Source: Akkermansia sp.
GTDB taxonomy: Bacteria; Verrucomicrobiota; Verrucomicrobiia; Verrucomicrobiales; Akkermansiaceae
Length of the DNA stretch: 46,412 nt
Assembly: GCA_017937215.1 (NCBI GenBank)
Contig: JAGBDZ010000062.1
Span: 1 to 46,412 of the forward strand
Reading direction: 5' to 3'
The notes under the pieces were generated by a model. The model ran no database searches. It worked only from the letters and a program-made list of their open reading frames with translations, and was not told where the DNA came from. Shown piece after piece: positions 31,738-41,140 of the stretch. Each line of letters opens with the position of its first letter. Within the stretch, counting starts at the first letter, position 1. The position numbers were made by a program, and so were the translations under genes.

Positions 31738-33197
31738 GCAGCGCAGCAACAGAGAGCCACGCCACCCCGGCCGCACCGGCAGGCACCTGTTACAAGGTGC
31801 TCATGTGGGAGGCCGGAGCCCTGACCACGGAGCAGCTGAACGCCTGGCAACACGCCCGGCGCGAACTTCTTGCGCGTATGCGCGACGCGGGCATCAAGGG
31901 CGCGCGTGGCAACCTGGCCCGTCTGGGCGAGGAACTGCGGGAGCTGTCGCAGCAGGCCGTAGTGGCCCCCTTGGATACCTGTGCCCAGGCCGGCTTTCCC
32001 CTTGCGCGCGTAGGCGCGTTGGCAGCGAAGCTGCAGCGCGAGGAAGGCCTGCTGGCCTACCGCCTCACCCCCTGCTCCGCCACAGTGCTGGTGGAGCTCA
32101 CCGGCGAGGAAGGCATCGATTCCCTGGTAGCCCGCTGGTGCACCGCCACGCCGGACCTGCAGTGGTGCAGCACCCCGCTGGTGGAAGCCGTGAGCGCCGC
32201 CGAAGCCGCCGAGTGGCAGGAAAGCTGCCGCAACGCCGCCGGGGCCGGTGCTGACACAGAAGCTGACGAAGAAAATGCCCCCGAGTTCCACCACGTGACC
32301 GTGCTGCGCAGCGAGGCCGTGGAGGCCCTGCAGCCGGCCGAGGGACGCGTACTGGTAGATGCCACCCTGGGCGGTGGCGGCCACAGCGAGCTCATGCTGC
32401 AAGGCGGCGCCACCGTGTGGGGCATTGACCAGGACCCCGCCGCCCGCCGCGCCGCCCGCAAGCGTCTGGCAGCCTATGCCGACCGCCTGCATATCGTGGC
32501 CGGCAACTTCCGCAACGCCGCCGAACTGCTGCGCGCCGAAGGTCTTGAGGCGGTGGATGGCATACTGGCCGATATCGGCATCTCCTCCCCGCAGGTAGAC
32601 CAGGCCGAGCGCGGGTTCTCCTTCCTGGCCGAAGGCCCGCTGGACATGCGCATGAACCCCGCCGCCCCCCGCAGCGCGGCGGATATCGTGAACACCGCCG
32701 CCGAAAGCGAACTGGCCGATATCCTGTGGCAGTACGGCGAGGAACGCGCCAGCCGCGCCATTGCCCGCCGCATCGTGCAGGAGCGCGCCAAGGCCCCCAT
32801 CACCACCACCACGCAGCTGGCCGATATCATCGCCGGTGTACTGCCCCGCAAGGGCAAGCAGCACCCCGCCACCCGCTCGTTCCAGGCACTGCGCATCGCA
32901 GTGAATGACGAGCTCGGCGCGCTGGATGCCCTGCTGGAAACCGGCCTGAGCCTGCTCAAGAGCGGCGGCCGCTTCGCCATCATCACCTTCCACAGCCTGG
33001 AGGATCGCGCCGTCAAGCGCTACTTTGACCGCGTGACCCGCCCGGAAATCGACCGCCCGGAGTGGCCGGCCCCGCGCCCCAACCCGGAATACGCCGCCCG
33101 CCAGGTCACACGCAAGCCCATCGTGGCAAGCGAGGCCGAGCTGGCAGCCAATCCCCGCGCCCGCAGCGCCAAACTCCGCGTCATCGAAAAGCTTTAA
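31734..33197 (+). CDS. rsmH: 16S rRNA (cytosine1402-N4)-methyltransferase RsmH with extra N-terminal domain
   Basis: 487 residues against about 310 for the family. The RsmH core starts near residue 185 (HHVTVLRSEAVEAL): SAM-binding DATLGGGGHSE, GIDQDPAARR, DGILADIGISSPQVDQAERGF, the LDMRMN motif and IITFHSLEDRAVKRYF are all present, so the enzyme should N4-methylate C1402 of 16S rRNA using SAM. The first ~185 residues form an unrecognised domain with a helical part (QLNAWQHARRELLARMRDAG, RLGEELRELSQQ) and a beta-rich part (ATVLVELTGEEG), joined by an acidic linker (ADTEADEENAPE). The ATGA overlap with mraZ argues that translation really begins at 31734 and the extension is made. Confidence 0.9.
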   Translation: MSSAATESHATPAAPAGTCYKVLMWEAGALTTEQLNAWQHARRELLARMRDAGIKGARGNLARLGEELRELSQQAVVAPLDTCAQAGFPLARVGALAAKLQREEGLLAYRLTPCSATVLVELTGEEGIDSLVARWCTATPDLQWCSTPLVEAVSAAEAAEWQESCRNAAGAGADTEADEENAPEFHHVTVLRSEAVEALQPAEGRVLVDATLGGGGHSELMLQGGATVWGIDQDPAARRAARKRLAAYADRLHIVAGNFRNAAELLRAEGLEAVDGILADIGISSPQVDQAERGFSFLAEGPLDMRMNPAAPRSAADIVNTAAESELADILWQYGEERASRAIARRIVQERAKAPITTTTQLADIIAGVLPRKGKQHPATRSFQALRIAVNDELGALDALLETGLSLLKSGGRFAIITFHSLEDRAVKRYFDRVTRPEIDRPEWPAPRPNPEYAARQVTRKPIVASEAELAANPRARSAKLRVIEKL

Positions 33198-33243
33198 TCA
33201 CCTTCACTCTGTATCACCACCTCTCGCCCCTCTCATCACCTCA

Positions 33244-33591
33244 ATGCCTCCCAGCACACACACCTCCCGCTACGCCGACCGGGTAAGCTTCAGCTTCCTG
33301 GTCTGGATGGTGGTCTTTGCCATCATGGTATCGGCAGGTGGTATCACCTACGCCCTGTTCAAGAATGACCAGGTGGCCGTGCGCACGGAAATCAGCAAGC
33401 TCAACCGCGAAATTGCCGTGTGTAACCTCAACACCAACCAGCACCGCGCCAAGACCAACGCCATGACCAACCGCTGGGCCATGCGCGACCGCCTCAGCCA
33501 GGACCGCTCCACGCTGCGCGATATTGACCGCAGCCAGATTGAGCTTGCCCGCCGCCTGCAGGACAGCGGACTGGCCGTCATCAACCGCTAA
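33244..33591 (+). CDS. ftsL: FtsL/DivIC-like bitopic division protein
   Basis: 115 residues: a short cytosolic N-terminus (1-14), one membrane helix (about 15-40, FSFLVWMVVFAIMVSAGGI), then a coiled-coil periplasmic part (45-110) with heptad-like Leu/Ile/Val positions (VRTEISKLNREIAV and later). Size, topology and location between rsmH and ftsI match FtsL, which recruits and activates the FtsW-FtsI synthase. Sequence similarity within this family is always low, so the call rests on topology and context. Confidence 0.75.
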   Translation: MPPSTHTSRYADRVSFSFLVWMVVFAIMVSAGGITYALFKNDQVAVRTEISKLNREIAVCNLNTNQHRAKTNAMTNRWAMRDRLSQDRSTLRDIDRSQIELARRLQDSGLAVINR

Positions 33592-33615
33592 TCCATTTCT
33601 CCGCCGCCCCGCCGC

Positions 33616-35802
33616 ATGAAGACCAAAGTTCCATTTGCCGGACGCGCAGCCCTGCTGGCTGCCCTCATGCTGGGCGTGTCCAGCGTGGCGGCCGTGCGAC
33701 TGGCGGAGCTGCAGATTTTCGACACCGGCAACCACCGACCCGCCGCTGTGGATGACCTCATCGACACGGAAAGCATTCCGGCGCAGCGCGGAATCATCAT
33801 GGACCGCAACGAGGAGCTGCTGACCAACAATATCCAGAGCGCCGAACTGGTAGCCGACCGCTACCACCTGCGCGAAATCACCGCTGTGGTGGAAGGCCTG
33901 GCCCACAACCACGCCGTGAACGACCCCCGCTGGGAAAGCCTCACCGATCCCAAGGAACGCCGCAAGCTCGTCTACAATTACCGCGCCAAACTCCTCAACA
34001 ACGCCAAGGCCGACATGACCGATGAGGAAAAGGCTGAGCGCCGCGCCCGCATCAACCCCAAGGACGCCAAGGCCAACCGCCTCATGGAATACGATGAGGA
34101 GGTCATGGAATACTACTTCCGGCAGCACGACAAGCTGGTGGCGGAGGTGCTCTACCCCTTCCTCTCCCACCAGGAAATCGAGGAGACCATCAACGGCCGC
34201 ACCATCAAGCGATTCATGACCCGCGAGGATATCGTGGAGAAAATCGCCCAGACCGCCACCCAGAAATACAATGAGGAAGCCAAAGCCAAAGGGCTGCCCA
34301 CCCGCTCCATCCGCAACCAGATTGTGCTGGCCAAGGGTATGAGCTTCGACACGGCGGATAAGATTCGTAAGGCCGTGAGCGAGGCTCGCGTGCGCGGGCT
34401 CATGGTGCAGTCTGACCTGCGCCGTTCCTACGTGATGCCCGAAATGCTCTGCCACGTGCTCGGCTACGTAGACCACGAAAACAAGGGTATGAGCGGCGTG
34501 GAAGCCTACTTCCAGAGCTACCTGGCCGGTGTGGATGGTTTCCGCGAATACCGCCACAACGCCCGCGGCCAGGTGCTGCCCAACGAGGACGACCGCTACA
34601 TGGCCCCCAAGCATGGCCTCAACATCAAGCTCACCATTGATATGCGCCTGCAGACCATCGTGGAGCAGGAGCTGGACAAAGGGATGCGCCACTTCCGCGC
34701 CAAGCGCGGCTGCATGATTGTGGTTGACCCCAAAACCGGCGATATCCTGGCCATGGTGAGCCGCCCGGCTTTCGACCTGAACACCAAGGAACTCATCACC
34801 CACAAGGGCAAGTTCCCGCGCGGCGAAGTGAAGGATGACAACGGCAAGGTGCTTACCGGTGATTTCAACTTTGCCTGCCAGACCCGCTACGAACCCGGCT
34901 CCACCTTCAAGGTGCTGGCCGTCACCACCGTGGTGGACAAGGGCCTTATGGGCATCGGCGGCTATGTGAACTGCGAGCCCTTTTCCGTGGGCTTCGGCAG
35001 CCGCCCCATCAGCGATCGCCCGTTCAACTACCACAGCCTTCCGGTGTGGGGTGTACTCAAGAAATCCAGCAACCCCGGTGCCGCCCGCATCGCCATTGTC
35101 GGCAAGTGGCAGAATTTCAAGGAATATCTCGAAAAATTCGGCCTGAACAAACCCGCCGGACTCGAGCTGCCCAGCGGTGGCGCCTGCCTGCTGGCAGATG
35201 GCTCCAACATCGTGAACTACTCGCGCATCGCCTACGGATACTCCGTGGCTGTTTCGCCGCTGCACATGGCCATGGTCTATGCCACCATTGCCAACGATGG
35301 CGTGCGCATGAAACCCCGCCTCATCGACAAAATCATTGCAGCCGACGGCGCCGTCTACGATGAATGCGCCCCGCAGGAAATCTGCCGCGTCATGAAATCG
35401 AGCACCGCCAAGGACCTGCGCTTTGCCCTGGAATCCGTCACCCAGCGCAGCGGCGAATGCGGCCGAGGCACGGCCACCGCCGCGGCCATTCCCGGGTTCC
35501 GCATCGGCGGCAAGACCGGCACCGCCAAGAAAGTGAAAGACGGCGGCGGCTACACCGAAAACCTCTACACCGTATCCTTCGCCGGCGTGCTGCCCATCGA
35601 TGACCCGAAACTGGTCGTCATGACCGTGATTGATGAACCGCACCCCACCGATTGCAACCCCGGTGGCGGCACCGTGGCGGCCCCCATTTTCCGCGCAGCG
35701 GCAGAGCGCTTCATCAATGTGCTCAATCTTACCCCGAGTGACCCCGAAGCCTACGAAAAATATCTTGCTACTAAAGAAGAATCTGCTAATCTAAAGAAAT
35801 AA
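33616..35802 (+). CDS. ftsI: Septal peptidoglycan transpeptidase FtsI (class B PBP)
   Basis: 728 residues, longer than the usual 550-600. One N-terminal membrane helix (about 10-28), a pedestal domain beginning with IPAQRGIIMDRN, and a transpeptidase domain with all three motifs: STFK (S429-K432, nucleophile S429), SSN (484-486) and KTG (633-635). The extra length lies in the pedestal (about residues 95-240), a charged helical insert with MTDEEKAERRARINPKD and YDEEVMEYYFRQHDK. It cross-links septal peptidoglycan with FtsW. The C-terminus ends in a short acidic-basic tail with no PASTA domain. murE starts 15 bp after the stop. Confidence 0.93.
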   Translation: MKTKVPFAGRAALLAALMLGVSSVAAVRLAELQIFDTGNHRPAAVDDLIDTESIPAQRGIIMDRNEELLTNNIQSAELVADRYHLREITAVVEGLAHNHAVNDPRWESLTDPKERRKLVYNYRAKLLNNAKADMTDEEKAERRARINPKDAKANRLMEYDEEVMEYYFRQHDKLVAEVLYPFLSHQEIEETINGRTIKRFMTREDIVEKIAQTATQKYNEEAKAKGLPTRSIRNQIVLAKGMSFDTADKIRKAVSEARVRGLMVQSDLRRSYVMPEMLCHVLGYVDHENKGMSGVEAYFQSYLAGVDGFREYRHNARGQVLPNEDDRYMAPKHGLNIKLTIDMRLQTIVEQELDKGMRHFRAKRGCMIVVDPKTGDILAMVSRPAFDLNTKELITHKGKFPRGEVKDDNGKVLTGDFNFACQTRYEPGSTFKVLAVTTVVDKGLMGIGGYVNCEPFSVGFGSRPISDRPFNYHSLPVWGVLKKSSNPGAARIAIVGKWQNFKEYLEKFGLNKPAGLELPSGGACLLADGSNIVNYSRIAYGYSVAVSPLHMAMVYATIANDGVRMKPRLIDKIIAADGAVYDECAPQEICRVMKSSTAKDLRFALESVTQRSGECGRGTATAAAIPGFRIGGKTGTAKKVKDGGGYTENLYTVSFAGVLPIDDPKLVVMTVIDEPHPTDCNPGGGTVAAPIFRAAAERFINVLNLTPSDPEAYEKYLATKEESANLKK

Positions 35803-35817
35803 GAAATTTCCCTCGTC

Positions 35818-37350
35818 ATGGACACCAAAAAGATATTCAGCATCCTGCCCGGCGCCAGCATCACCGGCAAACTCAGCAAGGCCCTCACGCTGCTCACCGA
35901 TGACAGCCGCAAGGTGATTCCCGGTTGCTGCTACGTAGCCGTCAAAGGCACGCAGTTCGATGGTCATACCGCCATTGATGGCGCCATTGAAGCCGGTGCC
36001 GTAGCAATCGTGGCTGAAACAGCCCCCAGCGCAGCGGCCACAGCCGCCGGCACCTGCTGGGTGCAGGTGAAAGACACACACGAGGCCAATGGACTGCTGA
36101 TGAGTGCGTGGAATGATTTTCCGAGCGACAAGATGGTGCTGCTGAGCGTAACCGGCACCAATGGCAAGACCACCATCAGCTACCTGGTGAACCACATTTT
36201 CCGCGCTGCCTGGCAGCGCGCCGGCCTCATCGGCACCATTATATATGATAATGGCGAGCGCCGCACCACATCCAGCAACACCACCCCCGGCTGCGCCCTG
36301 CTCCAGAGCATGCTGGCAGAGATGGTGAAGAACGGCTGCCGCGCCGTTGCCATGGAGGTTTCCTCTCATGCCCTGGTGCAGCAGCGCACCGCTGGCACCA
36401 ATTTCCGCGTGGGCGTATTCACCAACCTGACCCAGGACCACTTGGACTACCACGGCACCATGGAGGAATACTACCAGGCCAAGAAGCTCCTCTTCACCCG
36501 CATGGCCGCCGCCGACCGCAAGAGCGCTGCCGTCATCAACATTGACGATGCCTACGGCCGCCGCCTGGCCGAGGAACTGGCCCCCATCATGAAGGTACGC
36601 ACTTTCGGCGAGAACGAGAAGGCCGATTTCCGCGCCGTGCCCAAGCTGGTCACCCTGAAAGGCAGCCAGTACGAGCTGCTCTACCAGGGCCGCAGCTATC
36701 TGGTGCGCACCCCGCTCATCGGTGAGTTCAACCTTTCCAACAGCCTGGCCGCACTGGCCGGTGCCGTTTGCGCCGGCATCAACCTCACGGATGCCATCAA
36801 CGCCCTGGCCCAGAGCCCCCAGGTGCCCGGCCGCATGGAGCTCGTCTCCAGCGTGAACAACGTGCAGTGCTTCGTGGACTATGCCCACACCCCGGACGCC
36901 GTCGAAAACGTGTGCAAGACCATGAAGGCGCTCTGCCGCAACGGCCGTCTCATCACCATCTTCGGCTGCGGCGGCGACCGCGACCGCACCAAGCGCCCGC
37001 TCATGGGTGAAGCCGCCGCCCGCTACAGCGACCTCTGCCTCGTTACCAGCGATAACCCCCGCAGCGAGAACCCCGAGCAGATTATTGATGAAATCATGCC
37101 CGGCATTCCCACCGGCAAGCAGCACCGCATCACCGACCGCGAGGAAGCCATCCGCGCCGCACTCGAACAGGCCCGCCCGGGCGATGCCATTCTCATTGCC
37201 GGCAAGGGGCACGAAAATTACCAGATTTTCGCCACCGAAACCATTGATTTCTCCGATTCTGCCGTAGTCCGCAAATTCTACGCTGAGAAGAACCCGGAAG
37301 GCATCTCCGTACCTTCCCGCAAACCGGAAGGCCGCCGTAACAGCAAGTAA
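35818..37350 (+). CDS. murE: UDP-MurNAc-tripeptide ligase MurE (meso-DAP type)
   Basis: 510 residues. Mur ligase N domain (LTDDSRKVIPGCCYVAVKG), ATP loop GTNGKT (113-118), MEVSSHAL, the FTNLTQDHLDYHGTMEEY metal/carbamate region, and a C domain with VDYAHTPDAVENV and the DNPR motif (412-415) followed by SENP, diagnostic of meso-diaminopimelate addition. It adds the third stem residue to UDP-MurNAc-L-Ala-D-Glu, predicting DAP-type peptidoglycan. A basic C-terminal tail (KPEGRRNSK) is present. murF follows after 11 bp. Confidence 0.95.
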   Translation: MDTKKIFSILPGASITGKLSKALTLLTDDSRKVIPGCCYVAVKGTQFDGHTAIDGAIEAGAVAIVAETAPSAAATAAGTCWVQVKDTHEANGLLMSAWNDFPSDKMVLLSVTGTNGKTTISYLVNHIFRAAWQRAGLIGTIIYDNGERRTTSSNTTPGCALLQSMLAEMVKNGCRAVAMEVSSHALVQQRTAGTNFRVGVFTNLTQDHLDYHGTMEEYYQAKKLLFTRMAAADRKSAAVINIDDAYGRRLAEELAPIMKVRTFGENEKADFRAVPKLVTLKGSQYELLYQGRSYLVRTPLIGEFNLSNSLAALAGAVCAGINLTDAINALAQSPQVPGRMELVSSVNNVQCFVDYAHTPDAVENVCKTMKALCRNGRLITIFGCGGDRDRTKRPLMGEAAARYSDLCLVTSDNPRSENPEQIIDEIMPGIPTGKQHRITDREEAIRAALEQARPGDAILIAGKGHENYQIFATETIDFSDSAVVRKFYAEKNPEGISVPSRKPEGRRNSK

Positions 37351-37361
37351 CCAGCCCCGCC

Positions 37362-38753
37362 ATGACCCACCTGAGCACCAGCGACCTCATCACCGCCACC
37401 GCCGGCAAGGCAGTGGTCATGGGGGAGCGCGCCATCACCGCCGGTCTCACCACGGATAGCCGCGCCATCACCCCCGGCTGCGTCTTCCTGGCGCTCTGTG
37501 GTGAGCGATTCGATGGCAACAGCTTCGCGGCCGATGCCTCGCAGAAAGGAGCTGCCGCCGTGGTGGTTTCCCGAGTGGAGGGCGATTTTGCGCCCGGCTG
37601 CACCGTGGTGCAGGTAGAGGACACACTGGTAGCGCTGCAGAGTCTGGCCTCCTGGTGGCGGGCGCAGCTGGAGCCCCTGCATGTGGTGGGGCTCACCGGC
37701 AGCAGCGGCAAGACCAGCACCAAGGACATGTGCCTTTCCGTGCTTTCTCAGAAATATGAGGCACTGGCCACCAAAGGCAACCTGAACAACCACATCGGTG
37801 TGCCGCTCAGCATCCTCAGCACCCCGCTGGGCACCCAGGCCGCCATCTGGGAAATGGGCATGAACCACGCCGGCGAAATCGCCCCGCTCTGCGCCATGAC
37901 CCGCCCGCAGATCGGCATCATCACCACCATCGGCTCCGCCCATCTCGAGTATCTGGGCACCCGCCAGGCCATTGCCGAGGAAAAATGCACCGTGGCCCGA
38001 GCCCTGCCGGCCGAGGGTTTCATGATTTACCCTGCGCAGGATGATTTTGCCGATTTCATCGCCACGCAGACCACCGCCACCCCGATTCCGGTAGGCGGCT
38101 GCAACAGCCCGGTGCGTGCCCTCAACCCGCGCAGCACCGCCACCGGCACCACCTACACCCTGCATATCGACGAGCTGGGCGAGGTGGAGGTCTCCCTGCC
38201 TGTGCCGGGAGCCCACATGGTGAGCAACAGCCTGCTGGCTGCCGCCGCCGGCTGGAAACTCGGCTGCTCACTGCAGCAGATTGCCGCAGGTCTTTCCGCT
38301 TCCTCTCTCACGCATGGCCGCCTGGCCTGCAAGGAGATTGATGGCTACACCGTGGTGGACGACACCTACAACGCCAACCCCGAAAGCATGAAGGCTGCCC
38401 TGGAAACCGTGGCAGCCCTCCGCGGCCCGAAGCGCCACATTGCCGTGCTCGGCAAAATGGGCGAGCTGGGCGAAGGCGGCATTGCCGCCCATGCCGACAT
38501 GGGCTGGTGCGCTGCATCCCTGGGCTATGCTGCCGTGGTAGTGGTGGGTGCCGAATGCGCCGAAACGCTCGCGCTCTGCCAGGCCGCGGCCGAAAGCGTG
38601 CCCGCGCTGCTGGTGAACACCCCGGCCGAAGCCGCTGCCGCCCTGCGTTCTCTCATGGAACCGGGCGATGCCCTGCTCTTCAAAGGCTCCCGCTCCGCCG
38701 GCATGGAGCGCTGCATCTACGAACTCTTCCCCTCACTTAACCCCAAAGCATAG
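37362..38753 (+). CDS. murF: UDP-MurNAc-pentapeptide synthetase MurF
   Basis: 463 residues. N domain with TTDSRAITPGCVFLALCGERF, P-loop GSSGKTSTKD (the G-x-x-G-K-T-[ST] form with Ser-Ser, common in MurF), KGNLNNHIGVPLS, WEMGMNHAGEI, ATP-site TIGSAHLEYLG, and the C domain with DDTYNANPESMKAAL and the IAVLGKMGELGE motif. It adds D-Ala-D-Ala to finish the pentapeptide precursor. mraY begins 2 bp after the stop, so coupled translation is likely. Confidence 0.95.
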   Translation: MTHLSTSDLITATAGKAVVMGERAITAGLTTDSRAITPGCVFLALCGERFDGNSFAADASQKGAAAVVVSRVEGDFAPGCTVVQVEDTLVALQSLASWWRAQLEPLHVVGLTGSSGKTSTKDMCLSVLSQKYEALATKGNLNNHIGVPLSILSTPLGTQAAIWEMGMNHAGEIAPLCAMTRPQIGIITTIGSAHLEYLGTRQAIAEEKCTVARALPAEGFMIYPAQDDFADFIATQTTATPIPVGGCNSPVRALNPRSTATGTTYTLHIDELGEVEVSLPVPGAHMVSNSLLAAAAGWKLGCSLQQIAAGLSASSLTHGRLACKEIDGYTVVDDTYNANPESMKAALETVAALRGPKRHIAVLGKMGELGEGGIAAHADMGWCAASLGYAAVVVVGAECAETLALCQAAAESVPALLVNTPAEAAAALRSLMEPGDALLFKGSRSAGMERCIYELFPSLNPKA

Positions 38754-38755
38754 TC

Positions 38756-39781
38756 ATGATCAATTTCATCTACCAGCTCCCCGTGGGAGCCCAGCTGCTG
38801 CTGGCCCTGCTGGTGCCCTTCGTGGGTTCCATGCTCATCGGTCCGCGTCTCATCGCCATTCTGCGCGCCATGAAGGCCGGTCAGCCCATCCGCGAAGCCA
38901 GTAAGGGAGTGCTCGCCCCGGAGCACTCCGCCAAGGTGGGCACCCCCACCATGGGCGGGCTCATGATTATCGGCCTCATCATGTTCACCAGCATCCTCTT
39001 CCTGGATATGGGCGACCCCAAGCTCCAGTGCTGCCTGCTGGTCATGGCGGTCACGGCCATCCTCGGCTTCCTGGATGACTGGGCCAAAATCACCAAGAAG
39101 AGCACCGATGGCGTGAGCGGCTGGTTCAAGATTGCCCTGCAGGCAGTGGCCTCCCTGGGCTGCGCCGGGTACCTCTGGTATCTGGATCCCACCATCGCCC
39201 ACGTGCTCATCCCCTTCTACGGCACGGTGGACCTGGGCATGTTCTTCATCCCCTTCGCCATGCTGGTCATCATCGGCGCTTCCAACGCCGTGAACCTCAC
39301 CGACGGGCTGGACGGCCTGGCCAGCGGCTGCATGGTCGTTTCCTGCCTGGCCTTCCTCTCGCTCTGCCTCACCTTCGGTGAAGTGGCCCTGGCCAACTAC
39401 CTGCTCTGCATCGCCGCCGCCTGCCTCGGTTTCCTGTGGTTCAATGCCCACCCGGCCAAGGTCTTCATGGGCGATACCGGCTCCCTCTCACTGGGTGGTG
39501 CTCTGGGCACCGTAGCGGTCTGCACGCACACGGAGCTGCTGCTGGTTGTCATCGGCGGCGTATTTGTGGCTGAGGCCACTTCGGTGATGATTCAGGTGGG
39601 CTGGTTCAAGGTGAGCCGCAAGCTGTACGGCGAGGGCCGCCGCTTCTTCCGCATGGCCCCCATTCACCACCACTTCGAGAAGTGCGGCTGGAGTGAGACC
39701 CAGGTCTGCGTGCGCTTCTGGATTATTGCATTCTTCCTGGCTGTGCTCGGGCTTATCCTGGCGCCTGCTGCTTTCGTGTAA
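38756..39781 (+). CDS. mraY: Phospho-MurNAc-pentapeptide transferase MraY
   Basis: 341 residues, about ten membrane helices. Signature segments are HSAKVGTPTMGGLMIIG, the catalytic FLDDWAKI acidic pair, NAVNLTDGLDGLASG, NAHPAKVFMGDTGSLSLGG and PIHHHFEKCGWSETQV (His-rich cytosolic loop). It transfers phospho-MurNAc-pentapeptide to undecaprenyl phosphate, making lipid I on the inner face of the membrane. Located between murF and murD as in the standard cluster. Confidence 0.95.
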   Translation: MINFIYQLPVGAQLLLALLVPFVGSMLIGPRLIAILRAMKAGQPIREASKGVLAPEHSAKVGTPTMGGLMIIGLIMFTSILFLDMGDPKLQCCLLVMAVTAILGFLDDWAKITKKSTDGVSGWFKIALQAVASLGCAGYLWYLDPTIAHVLIPFYGTVDLGMFFIPFAMLVIIGASNAVNLTDGLDGLASGCMVVSCLAFLSLCLTFGEVALANYLLCIAAACLGFLWFNAHPAKVFMGDTGSLSLGGALGTVAVCTHTELLLVVIGGVFVAEATSVMIQVGWFKVSRKLYGEGRRFFRMAPIHHHFEKCGWSETQVCVRFWIIAFFLAVLGLILAPAAFV

Positions 39782-39807
39782 TAACTGATTTCCCCCCACC
39801 CGCCACC

Positions 39808-41118
39808 ATGGAACTGAACGGAAAGAAAATAGCGGTGCTCGGCTGCGGACGCAGCGGTGTGGCCGCCGCCCGCCTGGCCCTGACCAAGGGCGCAGCCGAG
39901 GTCTGCATTTTTGATGCCAACCCCGCTGCCACCTGCAGCGAACCCGGCGTGGGATTTGTGCCCGGTGCCACCGAGGAAAACGCCCGCGCCTACGCTGCCG
40001 ACCTCGTTATCCTCTCCCCCGGTATCGAGGGAGACATCCCCTGGACCCTTGCCTTCACCGCCCATGGTGCCCCCCTCATCGGTGAAACGGAACTGGCCTG
40101 GCACTACTACAGCGGTCGCATCATCGCCATCACCGGTACCAACGGCAAAACCACCACCACCGCCCTGCTGGAGCACGTGCTGCTCTCTGCCGGCAAGACC
40201 GCCAAGGCCTGCGGCAACTATGGCTACCCGCTCAGCGAAGTGGCCCTCATGGAACCGCAACCCGAGTTTGCCGTGCTGGAAGTCTCCTCGTTCCAGATGG
40301 AAACCATCATCGATTTCCGCCCGGAGGTCGCCATCTGGCTCAACTTCGCCCCGGACCACATGGACCGCTACACCAAGGTGGAAGACTACTTCAACGCCAA
40401 ACTGCGCATCTTCGAAAACATGAGCGCCGACCAGCTCGCCATTGTGCGCGAAGGCGAGGAGCTCCCCGCCCTCACCCCGAAGCGCGTGGGCTTCTCCTCT
40501 GTGGTAACCACCGGGCAGCTCTACTTTGAAAACGGCGCCATCATGGAAAACGGCACCGTGCTCACCCCGCTGCGTGGCACCTCGCTCGAGCAGGCGCACA
40601 ATGCCGAAAACGCCATGGCAACCACTCTGGCCTGCCGGGCTGTGGGGCTGGATGATGCCGCCATCTCTGCTGCCATCCGCTCGTTCAACCCGCCCGGCCA
40701 CCGCTGCGAAACCGTGGCCGAGATGGACGGCGTGCTCTGGCTGAATGACTCCAAGAGCACCAATCTGCACTCCACCGAGGCCGCCGTGCGTTCCCAGACC
40801 CGCCCCATCATCCTGCTGGCCGGCGGCAAGGACAAAGGCCTGGATTACACCGCCATCAACCCCATGCTGAGTGAAAAGGCACGCGCCTGCATCGTCTTCG
40901 GGCAGATTGCCGACCAGCTGGAAGCAACCTTCTCTCCTGTCTGCCGCGTGGTAAAGGTAGCCACCGTGCAGGAAGCCGTGGCAGCCGCCCACAAGGTGGC
41001 CGAGCGCGGCGATGTGGTGCTGTTCTCCCCCGGCACCTCCTCCTTCGACCAATTTACCGGCTATGTCCAGCGCGGCGAGTGCTTCCGCCAGGCCGTGAAA
41101 CAGACTCTTCACCTCTAA
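39808..41118 (+). CDS. murD: UDP-MurNAc-L-alanine:D-glutamate ligase MurD
   Basis: 436 residues. Rossmann-like N domain (VLGCGRSGVAAARLAL, LVILSPGIEG), P-loop GTNGKTTTTALLEHV, AVLEVSSFQMET, NFAPDHMDRYTKVEDYFNAK, then NPPGHRCETVAEMDGVLWLN, DSKSTNLHSTEAAV and the LLAGGKDKGLDY motif. It adds D-Glu to UDP-MurNAc-L-Ala in the cytosol. Next is the LysM membrane protein gene, 22 bp downstream. Confidence 0.95.
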   Translation: MELNGKKIAVLGCGRSGVAAARLALTKGAAEVCIFDANPAATCSEPGVGFVPGATEENARAYAADLVILSPGIEGDIPWTLAFTAHGAPLIGETELAWHYYSGRIIAITGTNGKTTTTALLEHVLLSAGKTAKACGNYGYPLSEVALMEPQPEFAVLEVSSFQMETIIDFRPEVAIWLNFAPDHMDRYTKVEDYFNAKLRIFENMSADQLAIVREGEELPALTPKRVGFSSVVTTGQLYFENGAIMENGTVLTPLRGTSLEQAHNAENAMATTLACRAVGLDDAAISAAIRSFNPPGHRCETVAEMDGVLWLNDSKSTNLHSTEAAVRSQTRPIILLAGGKDKGLDYTAINPMLSEKARACIVFGQIADQLEATFSPVCRVVKVATVQEAVAAAHKVAERGDVVLFSPGTSSFDQFTGYVQRGECFRQAVKQTLHL

Positions 41119-41140
41119 CCCCACTTAGTGATACCCCTTT

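Noticed and set aside
33241..35643. 800-codon minus-strand open frame opposite ftsI
   Set aside because: It is antisense to a complete, motif-verified FtsI gene; long antisense frames are expected in GC-rich genes.
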